64,000 nucleotides of DNA, taken from Vibrio algarum. Lineage in GTDB: Bacteria > Pseudomonadota > Gammaproteobacteria > Enterobacterales > Vibrionaceae. A model generated the notes under the pieces. That model did no database searches, had not been told where the DNA came from, and saw only the letters and a program-made list of their open reading frames with translations. This document shows positions 46,704 to 55,829 of this stretch, in pieces. The stretch is taken from contig NZ_JAQLOI010000001.1 of assembly GCF_028204155.1 (NCBI RefSeq), positions 868,001 to 932,000 of the forward strand, given 5' to 3'. The position numbers and the translations under genes are program-made. Positions within the stretch are counted from its first letter, which is position 1, and each line of letters begins with the position of its first letter.

Positions 46704-47476
46704 TTATTCTTGTTTTTTCTTACTATCCAAGATAGCTTGAATTCGCGGGTTGATTTGATTTCCGTGTGCTTGTCTGTATTCTTCTTGCTTCACGTCGTTA
46801 AGATTTTTAACTGAGTTCTCAGCGATGGCTTTTGGCATTTCTGTTCTGAGTTTTCCCTTTTCTTGAAGCTTCATTGCTTCTAGGTAAAACTCTTTGAATC
46901 GTTTCGTTAGTTGGGACTGAGAGAGCCTGCGTAGCTCGAATCCTTTATTTTGGATTATCCACTTTTCGAGTTGATTCTGAGGTTCTTTATTGGTCACTCT
47001 CATTTGAGCATCCATCAACTCAGATACTGTTAATTGATTTTTTAGAATCGTTAACTCTCCCATAATAGGAGGCCAAGTCTCGCCTGCTTGTAGGCGCTCA
47101 CGACAGTGTTGAATTATCCGCATCAACTCTTCTTCTGAGAGACCATCGGCAAAATCAAGAAATCGTCCAGTAGGACGACCACCATAAGACTTTATCCACG
47201 TCGATTCGTAAATGCTTAACAGTGTGCCAAATATATAGTTACACCAATCACTTGGTACTCTATCGGACTCATCTTTAATTGCGAGTTGACTTGGAACTTG
47301 ACGAGCTTTACCCGGGAGTTTTTTAGACGGCGTAATTTGTTGTTTATTAGCCGTTGGCGATACAGCGGTACTTTTATTTTTGTTTAAATGATCAATACCA
47401 TTATCAATACCGAGTTCGCGCAGTTTTTTTCCATAGAGGAAAAATCCATATTTTCAGGTTTATTTGATTTGTTCAT
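46704..47476 (-). CDS. Lambda-P-like putative helicase loader, with an apparent -1 frameshift
   Basis: Read without correction, the frame from the ATG at 47476 ends after 30 codons. Adding one base to the A7 run (T7 at 47424-47430 on the plus strand) joins MDFSSMEKKLRELGID to a continuous 257-aa product. The segment near residues 76-150 (SDWCNYIFGTLLSIY, then EELMRIIQHCRER and WPPIMGELTIL) resembles in spacing and hydrophobic pattern the middle of phage lambda P (GVFSQLLATF ... PSPGQFVAW). Lambda P loads the DnaB helicase. The N-terminal 70 residues look disordered, and the C-terminus is lysine-rich and helical. The likeness is by eye, so the function is a hypothesis. The gene follows the DnaT-like gene after 39 bases. 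Confidence 0.6.
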
Positions 47477-47515
47477 ATTCTCGTCCGTAAACTAGCTTTG
47501 GCTGACTCGGTACCA

Positions 47516-48454
47516 TTAAAAGTTTGGTTTCTTACCTTGTGCCCTTAGATATTCTCTAAACTCTTCTGAGGGGCTTAAACTCTTCCGCTGATTATTACTA
47601 TTTTGATAAGATAGTTGACGGCGTTCTTCTGCTTGTTTGCGGTTTTCAGCCGATTGCTTCTCATTTACTATCCAATAACGCAGTTTATTAAGTAACTGGG
47701 TGATAGAGATATATTCATTGGCTCTGGATTTGTAATAAACCACAAATTTTTCCCAAAACAGTTTAGGATCAACCTGCAGACCGGCATGCATAAGTGTCTG
47801 TTGTGCCCAGTCTGGTACGTCGTATTCGTTAAGGTCGTGGGTAGATAAGTAGTTACTGCCACTGTGTTTAGACTTAGTTACTTTATTCTGTTTTTGATTT
47901 GTTTTGGCATGTCCAACAAACTCGTTCAAATCACCCGCTTGTTTAGCCTGGTCAAGCCAGCTTTCAAAGTCGCGTTCAAGTCGGATTAAATTGGTTGTTT
48001 GTGTATTAATCTCACGGGCAAATTTTTGCCAAATTGAATCACGGCTTGTAGCAGGGATGTTATAAAGACCAAAAAAACGACCAGTCCAGTTGGGAGCGCT
48101 GGTTTGCGCCATCGGTTTAATTGTTGCAGGTGCTTTTTGAACGATATCTGTCGATGTATACACGGGCAACTTGACGGTATCTGAATCTTCCGAAAGCAGT
48201 AATTTAAACCAATGAATTTCACGTCCCTGTTGTCTTTCGACTTGAGTTTTTTCTAGAAATCCTTGATTGGCTATCGAGGTTAGGGTGTTTGCAAGTTTAA
48301 ACTCGCTAGTTAGACATTCTTGGGTAATGTCAGCTAGAGCAAATGAAACCATACCATCGTTGTTGGCCATATCTGCCAATTTTAATAACACTAGTTTTTC
48401 GTCAGCAGTCTCGGGGGATTTCTCCCAAGCATAAAACGTGTATTTCGCACTCAA
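47516..48454 (-). CDS. Winged-helix replication protein with DnaT-like C-terminal domain
   Basis: The 312-aa protein starts at a TTG (48454) with a strong GAGGAG ribosome-binding site. Residues about 15-75 (DEKLVLLKLADMANNDG, then LTSIANQGFLEK) fit the HTH_36-type winged helix of phage replisome organisers such as the O-protein group. Residues about 213-265 (VPDWAQQTLMHAGL, KFVVYY, LLNKLRYWI) align by eye with the E. coli DnaT C-terminal ssDNA-binding domain (FIAYW...WQQKLARSL). A lysine/serine-rich linker joins them. With the downstream P-like gene it mirrors the dnaT-dnaC order. A role in helicase loading or replication restart is inference. Confidence 0.72.
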   Translation of the reverse strand: MSAKYTFYAWEKSPETADEKLVLLKLADMANNDGMVSFALADITQECLTSEFKLANTLTSIANQGFLEKTQVERQQGREIHWFKLLLSEDSDTVKLPVYTSTDIVQKAPATIKPMAQTSAPNWTGRFFGLYNIPATSRDSIWQKFAREINTQTTNLIRLERDFESWLDQAKQAGDLNEFVGHAKTNQKQNKVTKSKHSGSNYLSTHDLNEYDVPDWAQQTLMHAGLQVDPKLFWEKFVVYYKSRANEYISITQLLNKLRYWIVNEKQSAENRKQAEERRQLSYQNSNNQRKSLSPSEEFREYLRAQGKKPNF

Positions 48455-48831
48455 AAAGTTCTCCTCGGTAATGATCTGATTCTAACCTCTGAAGTCGATA
48501 TAAACAAACTAACATCTTCTCCAAAAGCTTTAATTATTATTTGGGTAAAACGTATCTGATTGCGGGATAAAGGCGTTAGTTGTTATACTCTGGCCTTTGT
48601 TGTCGTCAGCGATATTGCTTGTTGACATCAAATAGAGAGATGAAAAATAGTAATTAAAAGTCTGTTTTTTTACCACGAGACTCACGACTTAAAGATGAGT
48701 TACTCATATATAGTGATTTATTGCGGTATTTTACCTGAATAAATGCATTGTTACTGGCTAGAACAGGGCAATTCGGTACACTATAACGTTAACACTTCAA
48801 AACTGAAGCCCCAAGGAAACGAGCACCTGTC
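48455..48831 (+). other. Divergent intergenic region upstream of the dcw cluster
   Basis: 377 bases between the DnaT-like gene and rsmH. There is no mraZ on either strand, although mraZ begins this cluster in E. coli. The region should hold the main dcw promoter and the promoter of the DnaT-like operon. A lone TTGACA occurs at 48622-48627 without a good -10. Apart from the promoter listed separately, no gene or strong hairpin is evident. Confidence 0.6.
48560..48589 (+). promoter_or_regulatory. Candidate dcw promoter upstream of rsmH
   Basis: TTGCGG (48560-48565), 18 bp, TATACT (48584-48589). This would give a leader of about 235 bases before rsmH. The -10 is good and the -35 is half-matched. 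Confidence 0.4.
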
Positions 48832-49779
48832 ATGACCGAACCATTCCAACATATTTCTGTATTGCTTAATGAATCTATCGAAGGTTTAGCGATTAAACCA
48901 GACGGCATATATATCGATGGTACATTTGGTCGTGGAGGGCATAGTCGAAATATCTTGTCGAAACTAGGCGAAAATGGTCGTCTTTATAGTATCGACCGTG
49001 ATCCTACTGCTATAGCGGTAGCAAATAAAATTGATGATCCACGATTTACTATTATCCATGGTCCTTTTTCTAAGATGGCTGATTATGCTGAAGAGTTTGA
49101 TCTAGTGGGAAAGGTCGATGGTGTTTTGCTTGATCTTGGTGTTTCTTCACCACAATTAGATGATGCAGAGCGTGGTTTTAGTTTTATGAAAGATGGTCCG
49201 CTAGATATGAGAATGGATCCTACATCGGGCATTTCTGCTGCGCAATGGCTTATGGAAGCTGACTTAGACGACATTACCTGGGTATTGCGAGAGTTTGGTG
49301 AAGAGCGATTTGCTAGGAGAATAGCTCGAGCTATTATTACTCATCGTGAAGATGAAGAGAAAGAACCTCTTACTCGTACTAGTCATTTAGCAAAGCTGAT
49401 TTCGGATGCCTCTCCATCTAGAGAGAAAAAGAAACACCCCGCAACAAGGAGTTTTCAAGCAATCCGAATCTATATCAATAGTGAGCTTGAAGAGATAGAT
49501 ACTGCACTTAAAGGGGCGCTAAGTATTTTGGCTCCAGAAGGCAGATTGTCTGTCATTAGTTTTCATTCCTTAGAAGATCGTATGGTAAAGCGATTTATGC
49601 GTAAGGAAAGTAAAGGCCCTGAAGTGCCACATGGGTTACCACTTACGGAAGATCAAATTAAAGCATTAGGTAGCGCAGCACTTAAGACAGTGAGTAAAGC
49701 AATTAAGCCATCTAATCAAGAGGTAGAAATAAATAATCGCTCTCGTAGTTCAGTACTAAGGATTGCAGAGAAATTATAA
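48832..49779 (+). CDS. rsmH: 16S rRNA (cytosine(1402)-N4)-methyltransferase RsmH (MraW)
   Basis: RsmH methylates the base of C1402 in 16S rRNA. The 315-aa protein shows the expected motifs: HISVLLNESIEGL, DGTFGRGGHS (AdoMet binding), LLDLGVSSPQLDDAERGFSF and VISFHSLEDRMVKRF. It is the first gene of the dcw cluster here. Its TAA overlaps the ATG of ftsL (TAATG). Confidence 0.97.
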   Translation: MTEPFQHISVLLNESIEGLAIKPDGIYIDGTFGRGGHSRNILSKLGENGRLYSIDRDPTAIAVANKIDDPRFTIIHGPFSKMADYAEEFDLVGKVDGVLLDLGVSSPQLDDAERGFSFMKDGPLDMRMDPTSGISAAQWLMEADLDDITWVLREFGEERFARRIARAIITHREDEEKEPLTRTSHLAKLISDASPSREKKKHPATRSFQAIRIYINSELEEIDTALKGALSILAPEGRLSVISFHSLEDRMVKRFMRKESKGPEVPHGLPLTEDQIKALGSAALKTVSKAIKPSNQEVEINNRSRSSVLRIAEKL

Positions 49780-50092
49780 TGGAAAACCAGCCTAATCTTG
49801 CCAAACTAATAGCACTCGACTTATTCAGAGTGGGGGAGTACCCTTTATTTTATTGTTGGCGATATTAGTAGCTGCAATGGGGGTGGTATTTAATACCCAT
49901 GAAACTCGACGCTCTATAACTGAGAAAGATCAATCTTATGAGGAGCGCGAACGGCTTGACAATGAATGGCGAAATTTAATATTGGAAGAAAATGCACTCG
50001 CAGAACATAGCCGAGTGCAAAAGATGGCGATTGAAGATCTTGAAATGAAGCGTCCTGATGCGGATAAAGAAGTGGTGATTTCTTCCCAATGA
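49779..50092 (+). CDS. ftsL: Cell division protein FtsL, interrupted by an apparent -1 frameshift
   Basis: FtsL is a bitopic divisome protein that with FtsB and FtsQ controls septal peptidoglycan synthesis. The ATG at 49779 opens a frame reading MENQPNLAKLIALDLFRVG, which then stops at 49860. The next frame continues GVPFILLLAILVAAMGVVFN (membrane helix) and the coiled coil ERERLDNEWRNLILEENALA. One extra G in the run 49832-49836 would join them into a normal 104-aa FtsL. Without that correction only a 79-aa fragment lacking the cytoplasmic tail could be made. An undercalled base is likely. Confidence 0.9.
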
Positions 50093-51834
50093 ATACAAAG
50101 AAAGTCGTGAAACGAGCCAAGAGTTCAGCTAAGAAAAAACCGGTCAATAAACGTGTAGAAAAAAAGGAAGAAGTGCTCCTTATTCCTTGGCGTTTTTATA
50201 TCGTTATTGCTTTCGTATTTATTGTATTTTCCGCCCTTATCGTACGTGTAGCCTATATACAGGTAATCAAGCCTGATGATTTGATTAAGCAAGGTGACTT
50301 GCGTTCTGTTCGAGTCAAATCTATCCCCTCTGCTCGAGGTATTATCTCAGATCGTAATGACGAACAACTTGCCGTGAGTGTACCGGTTCAGGCGGTATGG
50401 GCTGATCCCGTGGCTATTTTTAAAGCTGGTGGGTTTGAAGAGCTCGATCGATGGCATGCGTTAGCCGATGTTCTTGGCATTAAACGTGAAGAGTTATTGA
50501 ATAAAATAGAGAAAAGTAAAAAGAGACGCTTTATTTACCTACAAAGGCAGGTAAGTTCTGCAATGGCAAACTACATTCGTGAGCTGAAGCTTACGGGGGT
50601 TGGCTTGAATAATGAGTCTCGCCGTTATTATCCCACTGGTGAAGTAAGTGCACATGTTATTGGCGTTACAGGTATCGATGATCATGGCCTTGAGGGTGTT
50701 GAGCGTAGCTATGACTCATATTTAACCGGTGAGGCGGGTAAAAAAACAATACGAAAAGACAGGCATGGTCGAGTGGTTGAAAATATTGCTCTCAATGAAA
50801 GAAAGCAGGGCAAGCCAATACAACTCACTATAGATCAACGCCTTCAAGCCGTATCATATCAAGCGATAAAACAAGCGGTAGCCGATTACCGAGCGACGTC
50901 GGGTTCAATTATTATTTTGGATGTGAATACCGGTGGGGTTTTGGCAATGGTGAATGCACCATCATATAACCCTAATAATAAGGAGCAGATGCAGAGTTTC
51001 AAAATGAGAAATCGTACCATTACGGATTCCATTGAGCCGGGTTCTACCATGAAACCATTTGTTGTCTTAGCGGCTTTAGAAAATGGCAGCGCAAACTATG
51101 AGACGGTTATCGATACCGGCAATGGTCTTATGCAAATTGGTGGTAGCCGTGTTAGAGATAGTTCAAAAATTGGTAAAGCGAACCTTGCTACTATATTGAA
51201 AAAATCGAGCAATATTGGTGTGGCAAAACTGGCGCTAGATATGCCTTTAGACGCTTTATTAGGAATGTATAGCTCAGTAGGTTTCGGTTCTGTTAGTGGT
51301 GTTGACCTCATCGGAGAAACCGAGGGGCTTTTTCCTGATCGCCGTCGCTGGTCTAAGTTTGAAATTGCGACACTCGCCTTTGGGTATGGTATTGCGGTTA
51401 CTCCTATTCAATTAGCTCATGCGTATGCGACCCTTGGTAGTCACGGTCTTTACAGAGCGCTTCATATCGTCAACGATAATAAATTTGAACATGCTAAGCG
51501 CGTAATGAGTGCAGAACATTCAGCCAAAGTTTTAGAGATGTTGGAAGGGGTAACGCAACAAGGAGGCACTGCAACGAGAGCCGCTGTTCCTGGTTACCGT
51601 ATCGCAGCAAAAACGGGAACATCGAGAAAGGCAACGGCTGGTGGGTATAGCGATGAGTATGTTGCTATTGTTGCCGGAGTCGCTCCAATCAGTAATCCTA
51701 AGGTTGCAATGGTCGTCGTCGTAAATGAACCTCAAGGCGACCAATACTATGGAGGGGCTGTTGCTGGTCCCGTTTTCGCTGATGTTATGAAATCAACATT
51801 ACAAATTCTAAACGTAGCTCCTGATGCCAAATAA
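50089..51834 (+). CDS. ftsI: Septal peptidoglycan transpeptidase FtsI (PBP3)
   Basis: FtsI crosslinks septal peptidoglycan. The 581-aa protein has a membrane anchor at about 37-57, a pedestal domain and the penicillin-binding transpeptidase domain. The active-site STMK is at 319-322, SSN follows in LKKSSNIGVAKL, and KTGT in AAKTGTSRKA. It overlaps ftsL by four bases. Confidence 0.97.
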   Translation: MNTKKVVKRAKSSAKKKPVNKRVEKKEEVLLIPWRFYIVIAFVFIVFSALIVRVAYIQVIKPDDLIKQGDLRSVRVKSIPSARGIISDRNDEQLAVSVPVQAVWADPVAIFKAGGFEELDRWHALADVLGIKREELLNKIEKSKKRRFIYLQRQVSSAMANYIRELKLTGVGLNNESRRYYPTGEVSAHVIGVTGIDDHGLEGVERSYDSYLTGEAGKKTIRKDRHGRVVENIALNERKQGKPIQLTIDQRLQAVSYQAIKQAVADYRATSGSIIILDVNTGGVLAMVNAPSYNPNNKEQMQSFKMRNRTITDSIEPGSTMKPFVVLAALENGSANYETVIDTGNGLMQIGGSRVRDSSKIGKANLATILKKSSNIGVAKLALDMPLDALLGMYSSVGFGSVSGVDLIGETEGLFPDRRRWSKFEIATLAFGYGIAVTPIQLAHAYATLGSHGLYRALHIVNDNKFEHAKRVMSAEHSAKVLEMLEGVTQQGGTATRAAVPGYRIAAKTGTSRKATAGGYSDEYVAIVAGVAPISNPKVAMVVVVNEPQGDQYYGGAVAGPVFADVMKSTLQILNVAPDAK

Positions 51835-51886
51835 ATTTGCAAGGGCTGCTTTAGACATTCAGGCTAAATATTGAAGGATAAACTTG

Positions 51887-53389
51887 ATGCTTAACAAGCA
51901 AAGTTTACTATCACTTTTATCTCCTTGGATAGAGAGTAAAAGTCTAGAAAGTAATCAACATGATGCTTTACAAGATATCCAAGTCGTTAATTTGGAATTG
52001 GATAGTCGTAAGGTTCTAAAAGGTGATACTTTTGTCGCGATTTTAGGTCATGCTGTGGATGGCCGATCTTTTATGGGCAAAGCTATTGAACAAGGCGCAA
52101 ATGCGGTTATTGCTCAAGCTAGCGAAGAGCACATGCATGGCTCAGTAGAATACAGAACCGGCTGTCCAATTGTTTATATTGACCAGCTTGATTTGTATTT
52201 GTCCGAACTATCTAGTCGTCTCTATAAGTGTCATTCTAAGTTGATAGGTGTAACTGGAACGAATGGAAAGACAACCATTACTCAACTTATTGCCCAATGG
52301 CTTGAACTGCTAGAAAAACGCTCAGTAGTGATGGGGACAACAGGGAATGGGTTTCTTGACAACCTACAAGTTTCGACAAACACGACCGGTAGTGCGATTG
52401 ATATTCACCGGACATTAGCGAATTTATCAGATTTAGGGGCCGAGTACGCAGCACTTGAAATTTCTTCTCATGGATTAGTTCAGGGGCGCGTCAAGACCTT
52501 GCCATTTTCTGCTGGTGTATTTACTAATCTAAGTAGAGACCATCTCGATTACCATGGCACGATGGAAGCTTATGCACAGGCAAAACTCACTCTATTTACT
52601 CAGCATTGCTGTGAAAAAATAGTCATTAATGCTGATGATAAGGTGGGGGCGGACTGGTTGAACGAGCTGCCTGAAGCTATAGCGGTTTCTATCATAAACG
52701 AACCTTCGCAAGCTAACTCGTTATGGGCGAGAAATATTCAATATTCTGATGCTGGAATTCAATTGTCCATTGATGGGCATTGGGGAAAAGGGGAGCTTTC
52801 AGTTCCCTTGATTGGTGAGTTTAATGCTTCGAATGTCTTACTCGGTTTAGCCGCATTATTGTCACTAGGTTTTGACAAACAAGAGCTATTAGCGAGCGCT
52901 AAAAGCTTACAACCCGTCATTGGAAGGATGGAGCTTTTTCAAGCGACAGACAAAGCTAAAATAGTTGTCGATTATGCACATACTCCAGATGCTTTAGAAA
53001 AGGCATTAATGGCTTTAAGAGTGCATTGTTCAGGAAAGCTATGGGTTATTTTTGGCTGTGGTGGAGATAGAGATACAGGTAAGCGGCCTATAATGGCAGA
53101 AATAGCGGAACGTTTAGCTGATCACGTTATGTTGACCGACGATAATCCACGCAGTGAAGACCCAGAGATCATATTTAAAGACATGCTTGCAGGACTGAAT
53201 AAACCTGAGTTGGCTAGGCTAGAGCATGATAGATATCATGCGTTGAAGCTAGCAAGCGAGAATGCGAGTAGCAACGATATTATTTTGTTAGCAGGCAAAG
53301 GCCATGAGGACTATCAGGTTCTTAAGAATGAAACAATACATTATTCTGACCGTGATTCCGCCGCTCGATTACTAGGAATAATTCAATGA
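51887..53389 (+). CDS. murE: UDP-MurNAc-L-Ala-D-Glu:meso-diaminopimelate ligase MurE
   Basis: MurE adds the third residue of the peptidoglycan stem peptide. The ATG at 51887 (preceded by a TTG that is less likely, with AGGA upstream) gives 500 aa. The P-loop is GVTGTNGKTT, and the DNPR motif (DDNPRSEDPE) specifies meso-diaminopimelate over lysine. The stop overlaps the murF start by four bases. Confidence 0.97.
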   Translation: MLNKQSLLSLLSPWIESKSLESNQHDALQDIQVVNLELDSRKVLKGDTFVAILGHAVDGRSFMGKAIEQGANAVIAQASEEHMHGSVEYRTGCPIVYIDQLDLYLSELSSRLYKCHSKLIGVTGTNGKTTITQLIAQWLELLEKRSVVMGTTGNGFLDNLQVSTNTTGSAIDIHRTLANLSDLGAEYAALEISSHGLVQGRVKTLPFSAGVFTNLSRDHLDYHGTMEAYAQAKLTLFTQHCCEKIVINADDKVGADWLNELPEAIAVSIINEPSQANSLWARNIQYSDAGIQLSIDGHWGKGELSVPLIGEFNASNVLLGLAALLSLGFDKQELLASAKSLQPVIGRMELFQATDKAKIVVDYAHTPDALEKALMALRVHCSGKLWVIFGCGGDRDTGKRPIMAEIAERLADHVMLTDDNPRSEDPEIIFKDMLAGLNKPELARLEHDRYHALKLASENASSNDIILLAGKGHEDYQVLKNETIHYSDRDSAARLLGIIQ

Positions 53390-54747
53390 TTTCTACTTCA
53401 TTAAACTCCATAGCCGAAGTACTGAATTGTGAAGTATTAGGTGAAAACCCACGGATTGATTCAGTCTCTACAGATACAAGAACGATCAGCCCAGGATCGC
53501 TGTTTATCGCTCTGGTGGGTGATAAGTTTGATGCACATGATTTCTGTCAAAATGCGAAGGAGTGTGGCGCGAGTGCATTGTTGGTTGAACGAAAGTTGCC
53601 AGTTCAACTTCCTCAAGTTGTGGTACCTGATACGAGATTAGCGCTAGGTCAATTAGCCTCTTGGGTACATAAAGAGTGCGATATTAAAACTCTTGCGATT
53701 ACGGGTAGCTGTGGAAAAACCACTGTAAAAGAGATGGTTTCATCGATCTTAAGCCTAAAAGGCAAGGTTCTAGCGACAGCTGGAAACTTTAATAATGATA
53801 TTGGTGTACCGTTAACTCTTTTACGCTCTCAGCCAGAAATAGATTATGCGGTTATCGAGTTAGGAGCTAATCATAGTGGTGAAATTGCCTATACGACTGA
53901 TTTGGTAAAACCAAGTGTGGCACTAGTAAACAATGTAGCGGCGGCACACCTTGAAGGTTTCGGTTCTATTGAGGGTGTTAAGAAAGCGAAAGGTGAGATA
54001 TATAGTGGACTTTCTGTCGGTGATACTGCCGTTATTAATTTAGATAGTCATGGTGAAGAGCTATGGGATCAAATACTTACAAATAAAAAAGTAGTTTCTT
54101 TCTCCAGTTCGAATGCTGCTGCTCAGTATTACGCAAAAAATTGTCAATTGGATAATCTTGGATACGCTAGTTTTACGATAAAAACTCCAGTGGGAGAGAT
54201 TGACGTGAAGCTATCTGTTGTTGGTGAGCATAATGTGCCTAACGCTCTTGCAGCCACAGCGCTGGCGATGGAGTTTGGCTGTTCTCTCGCGGATGTAGCA
54301 AAAGGGTTGGCAACAGTAGTAAATGTAAAGGGACGGGTAGAAATAAACCAACTAACCGACGAAATAATACTAATTGATGATAGCTATAACGCTAGCGTGC
54401 CGGCTATGAAGTCTGCGGTGGACCTATTATCAACATTTTCAGGTACTCGGTGGCTTGTTCTTGGTTATATGGCTGAATTAGGCCAAGAAAGCCTTGAACT
54501 TCATCGTCAACTCGGAGAATATGCAGCTCAATTTAATTTTGAGAATGTACTGACCTTTGGCGTAGAAGCAAAAGTAATTAGTGACATGTGCCATGGTCTG
54601 CATTTCTCAACACACGATGAATTGATTGACTATATGTTGCAGCAGTTGCAAACAACACCAAGGCAAGCTCATACTGTGTTGGTTAAAGGAGCGAACGGCG
54701 CTCGTATGAGTGTCGTGGTTGAAGCTTTAAAGGAGAAGCATAAATGA
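53386..54747 (+). CDS. murF: UDP-MurNAc-tripeptide:D-Ala-D-Ala ligase MurF
   Basis: MurF adds D-Ala-D-Ala to finish the pentapeptide. The 453-aa protein has P-loop ITGSCGKTTVKEM and the Mur-ligase motifs ELGANHSGEIA and DDSYNASVPAMKSA. It overlaps both murE and mraY by four bases, indicating tight translational coupling. Confidence 0.96.
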   Translation: MISTSLNSIAEVLNCEVLGENPRIDSVSTDTRTISPGSLFIALVGDKFDAHDFCQNAKECGASALLVERKLPVQLPQVVVPDTRLALGQLASWVHKECDIKTLAITGSCGKTTVKEMVSSILSLKGKVLATAGNFNNDIGVPLTLLRSQPEIDYAVIELGANHSGEIAYTTDLVKPSVALVNNVAAAHLEGFGSIEGVKKAKGEIYSGLSVGDTAVINLDSHGEELWDQILTNKKVVSFSSSNAAAQYYAKNCQLDNLGYASFTIKTPVGEIDVKLSVVGEHNVPNALAATALAMEFGCSLADVAKGLATVVNVKGRVEINQLTDEIILIDDSYNASVPAMKSAVDLLSTFSGTRWLVLGYMAELGQESLELHRQLGEYAAQFNFENVLTFGVEAKVISDMCHGLHFSTHDELIDYMLQQLQTTPRQAHTVLVKGANGARMSVVVEALKEKHK

Positions 54748-55826
54748 TCATCTGGCTAGCAGAATTACTTCAGCCATATTTCTCGTTTTTTCGATTATTT
54801 GAATATCTATCGTTTAGATCTATCTTGAGTGTGATTACCGCACTTAGTCTCTCATTATGGATGGGGCCTAAATTGATAGAGCGTTTGCAGCTATTACAGA
54901 TAGGTCAAGTAGTTAGAAACGATGGACCTGAATCTCATTTCAGTAAACGTGGCACGCCAACAATGGGGGGCGTGATGATTTTAGCCTCCATCCTTATTAC
55001 TGTTCTTTTATGGGCTGATCTCACTAACATTTATGTTTGGGCTGTTATTTCCGTACTCTTGGGTTATGGTGCCGTTGGGTTTGTCGATGATTATAGAAAG
55101 GTCGTCCGGAAAGATCCTGCGGGCTTGATCGCCAGATGGAAATACTTCTGGCAGTCAGCTATTGCTTTGGTTGTTGCCTTTGCATTGTATGCTCACGGCA
55201 AGGATACTTCGGCCACTCAACTCGTTGTGCCGTTTTTTAAAGACATCATGCCTCAATTAGGTTTGCTTTATATTGTGCTTACCTACTTTGTTATTGTAGG
55301 TACCAGTAACGCGGTGAACCTCACTGACGGCCTTGATGGTTTAGCCATTATGCCAACTGTCCTTGTATCAGCTGGTTTTGCTGCCATAGCGTGGGCAACG
55401 GGTAATGTGAATTTTTCACAGTATTTGCACATTCCGCATATTCCTTTGGCTAGTGAGTTAGTTATTGTCTGTACAGCGATGGTTGGTGCGGGTTTAGGTT
55501 TCCTCTGGTTCAATACTTATCCTGCTCAAGTGTTTATGGGGGATGTCGGTTCGTTAGCGTTGGGTGGTGCTTTAGGTACGATTGCTGTTTTGGTTCGCCA
55601 AGAGTTTATTTTGGTTATCATGGGTGGTGTATTTGTTATGGAGACATTATCTGTAATTCTGCAGGTAGGTTCATATAAATTACGTGGCCAAAGGGTATTC
55701 AGAATGGCACCAATCCATCATCATTACGAACTCAAAGGTTGGCCTGAGCCAAGAGTGATCGTTCGTTTCTGGATAATTTCTATTGTCCTTGTCTTAATCG
55801 GTTTGGCTACACTGAAGGTTCGATAA
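54744..55826 (+). CDS. mraY: Phospho-N-acetylmuramoyl-pentapeptide transferase MraY
   Basis: MraY makes lipid I from UDP-MurNAc-pentapeptide and undecaprenyl phosphate in the inner membrane. The 360-aa protein has about ten membrane helices. It carries the catalytic aspartates in GFVDDYRKV, the NLTDGLDGLAI motif, and the C-terminal PIHHHYELKGW histidine motif. E. coli MraY is also 360 aa. Confidence 0.97.
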   Translation: MIIWLAELLQPYFSFFRLFEYLSFRSILSVITALSLSLWMGPKLIERLQLLQIGQVVRNDGPESHFSKRGTPTMGGVMILASILITVLLWADLTNIYVWAVISVLLGYGAVGFVDDYRKVVRKDPAGLIARWKYFWQSAIALVVAFALYAHGKDTSATQLVVPFFKDIMPQLGLLYIVLTYFVIVGTSNAVNLTDGLDGLAIMPTVLVSAGFAAIAWATGNVNFSQYLHIPHIPLASELVIVCTAMVGAGLGFLWFNTYPAQVFMGDVGSLALGGALGTIAVLVRQEFILVIMGGVFVMETLSVILQVGSYKLRGQRVFRMAPIHHHYELKGWPEPRVIVRFWIISIVLVLIGLATLKVR

Positions 55827-55829
55827 ATA

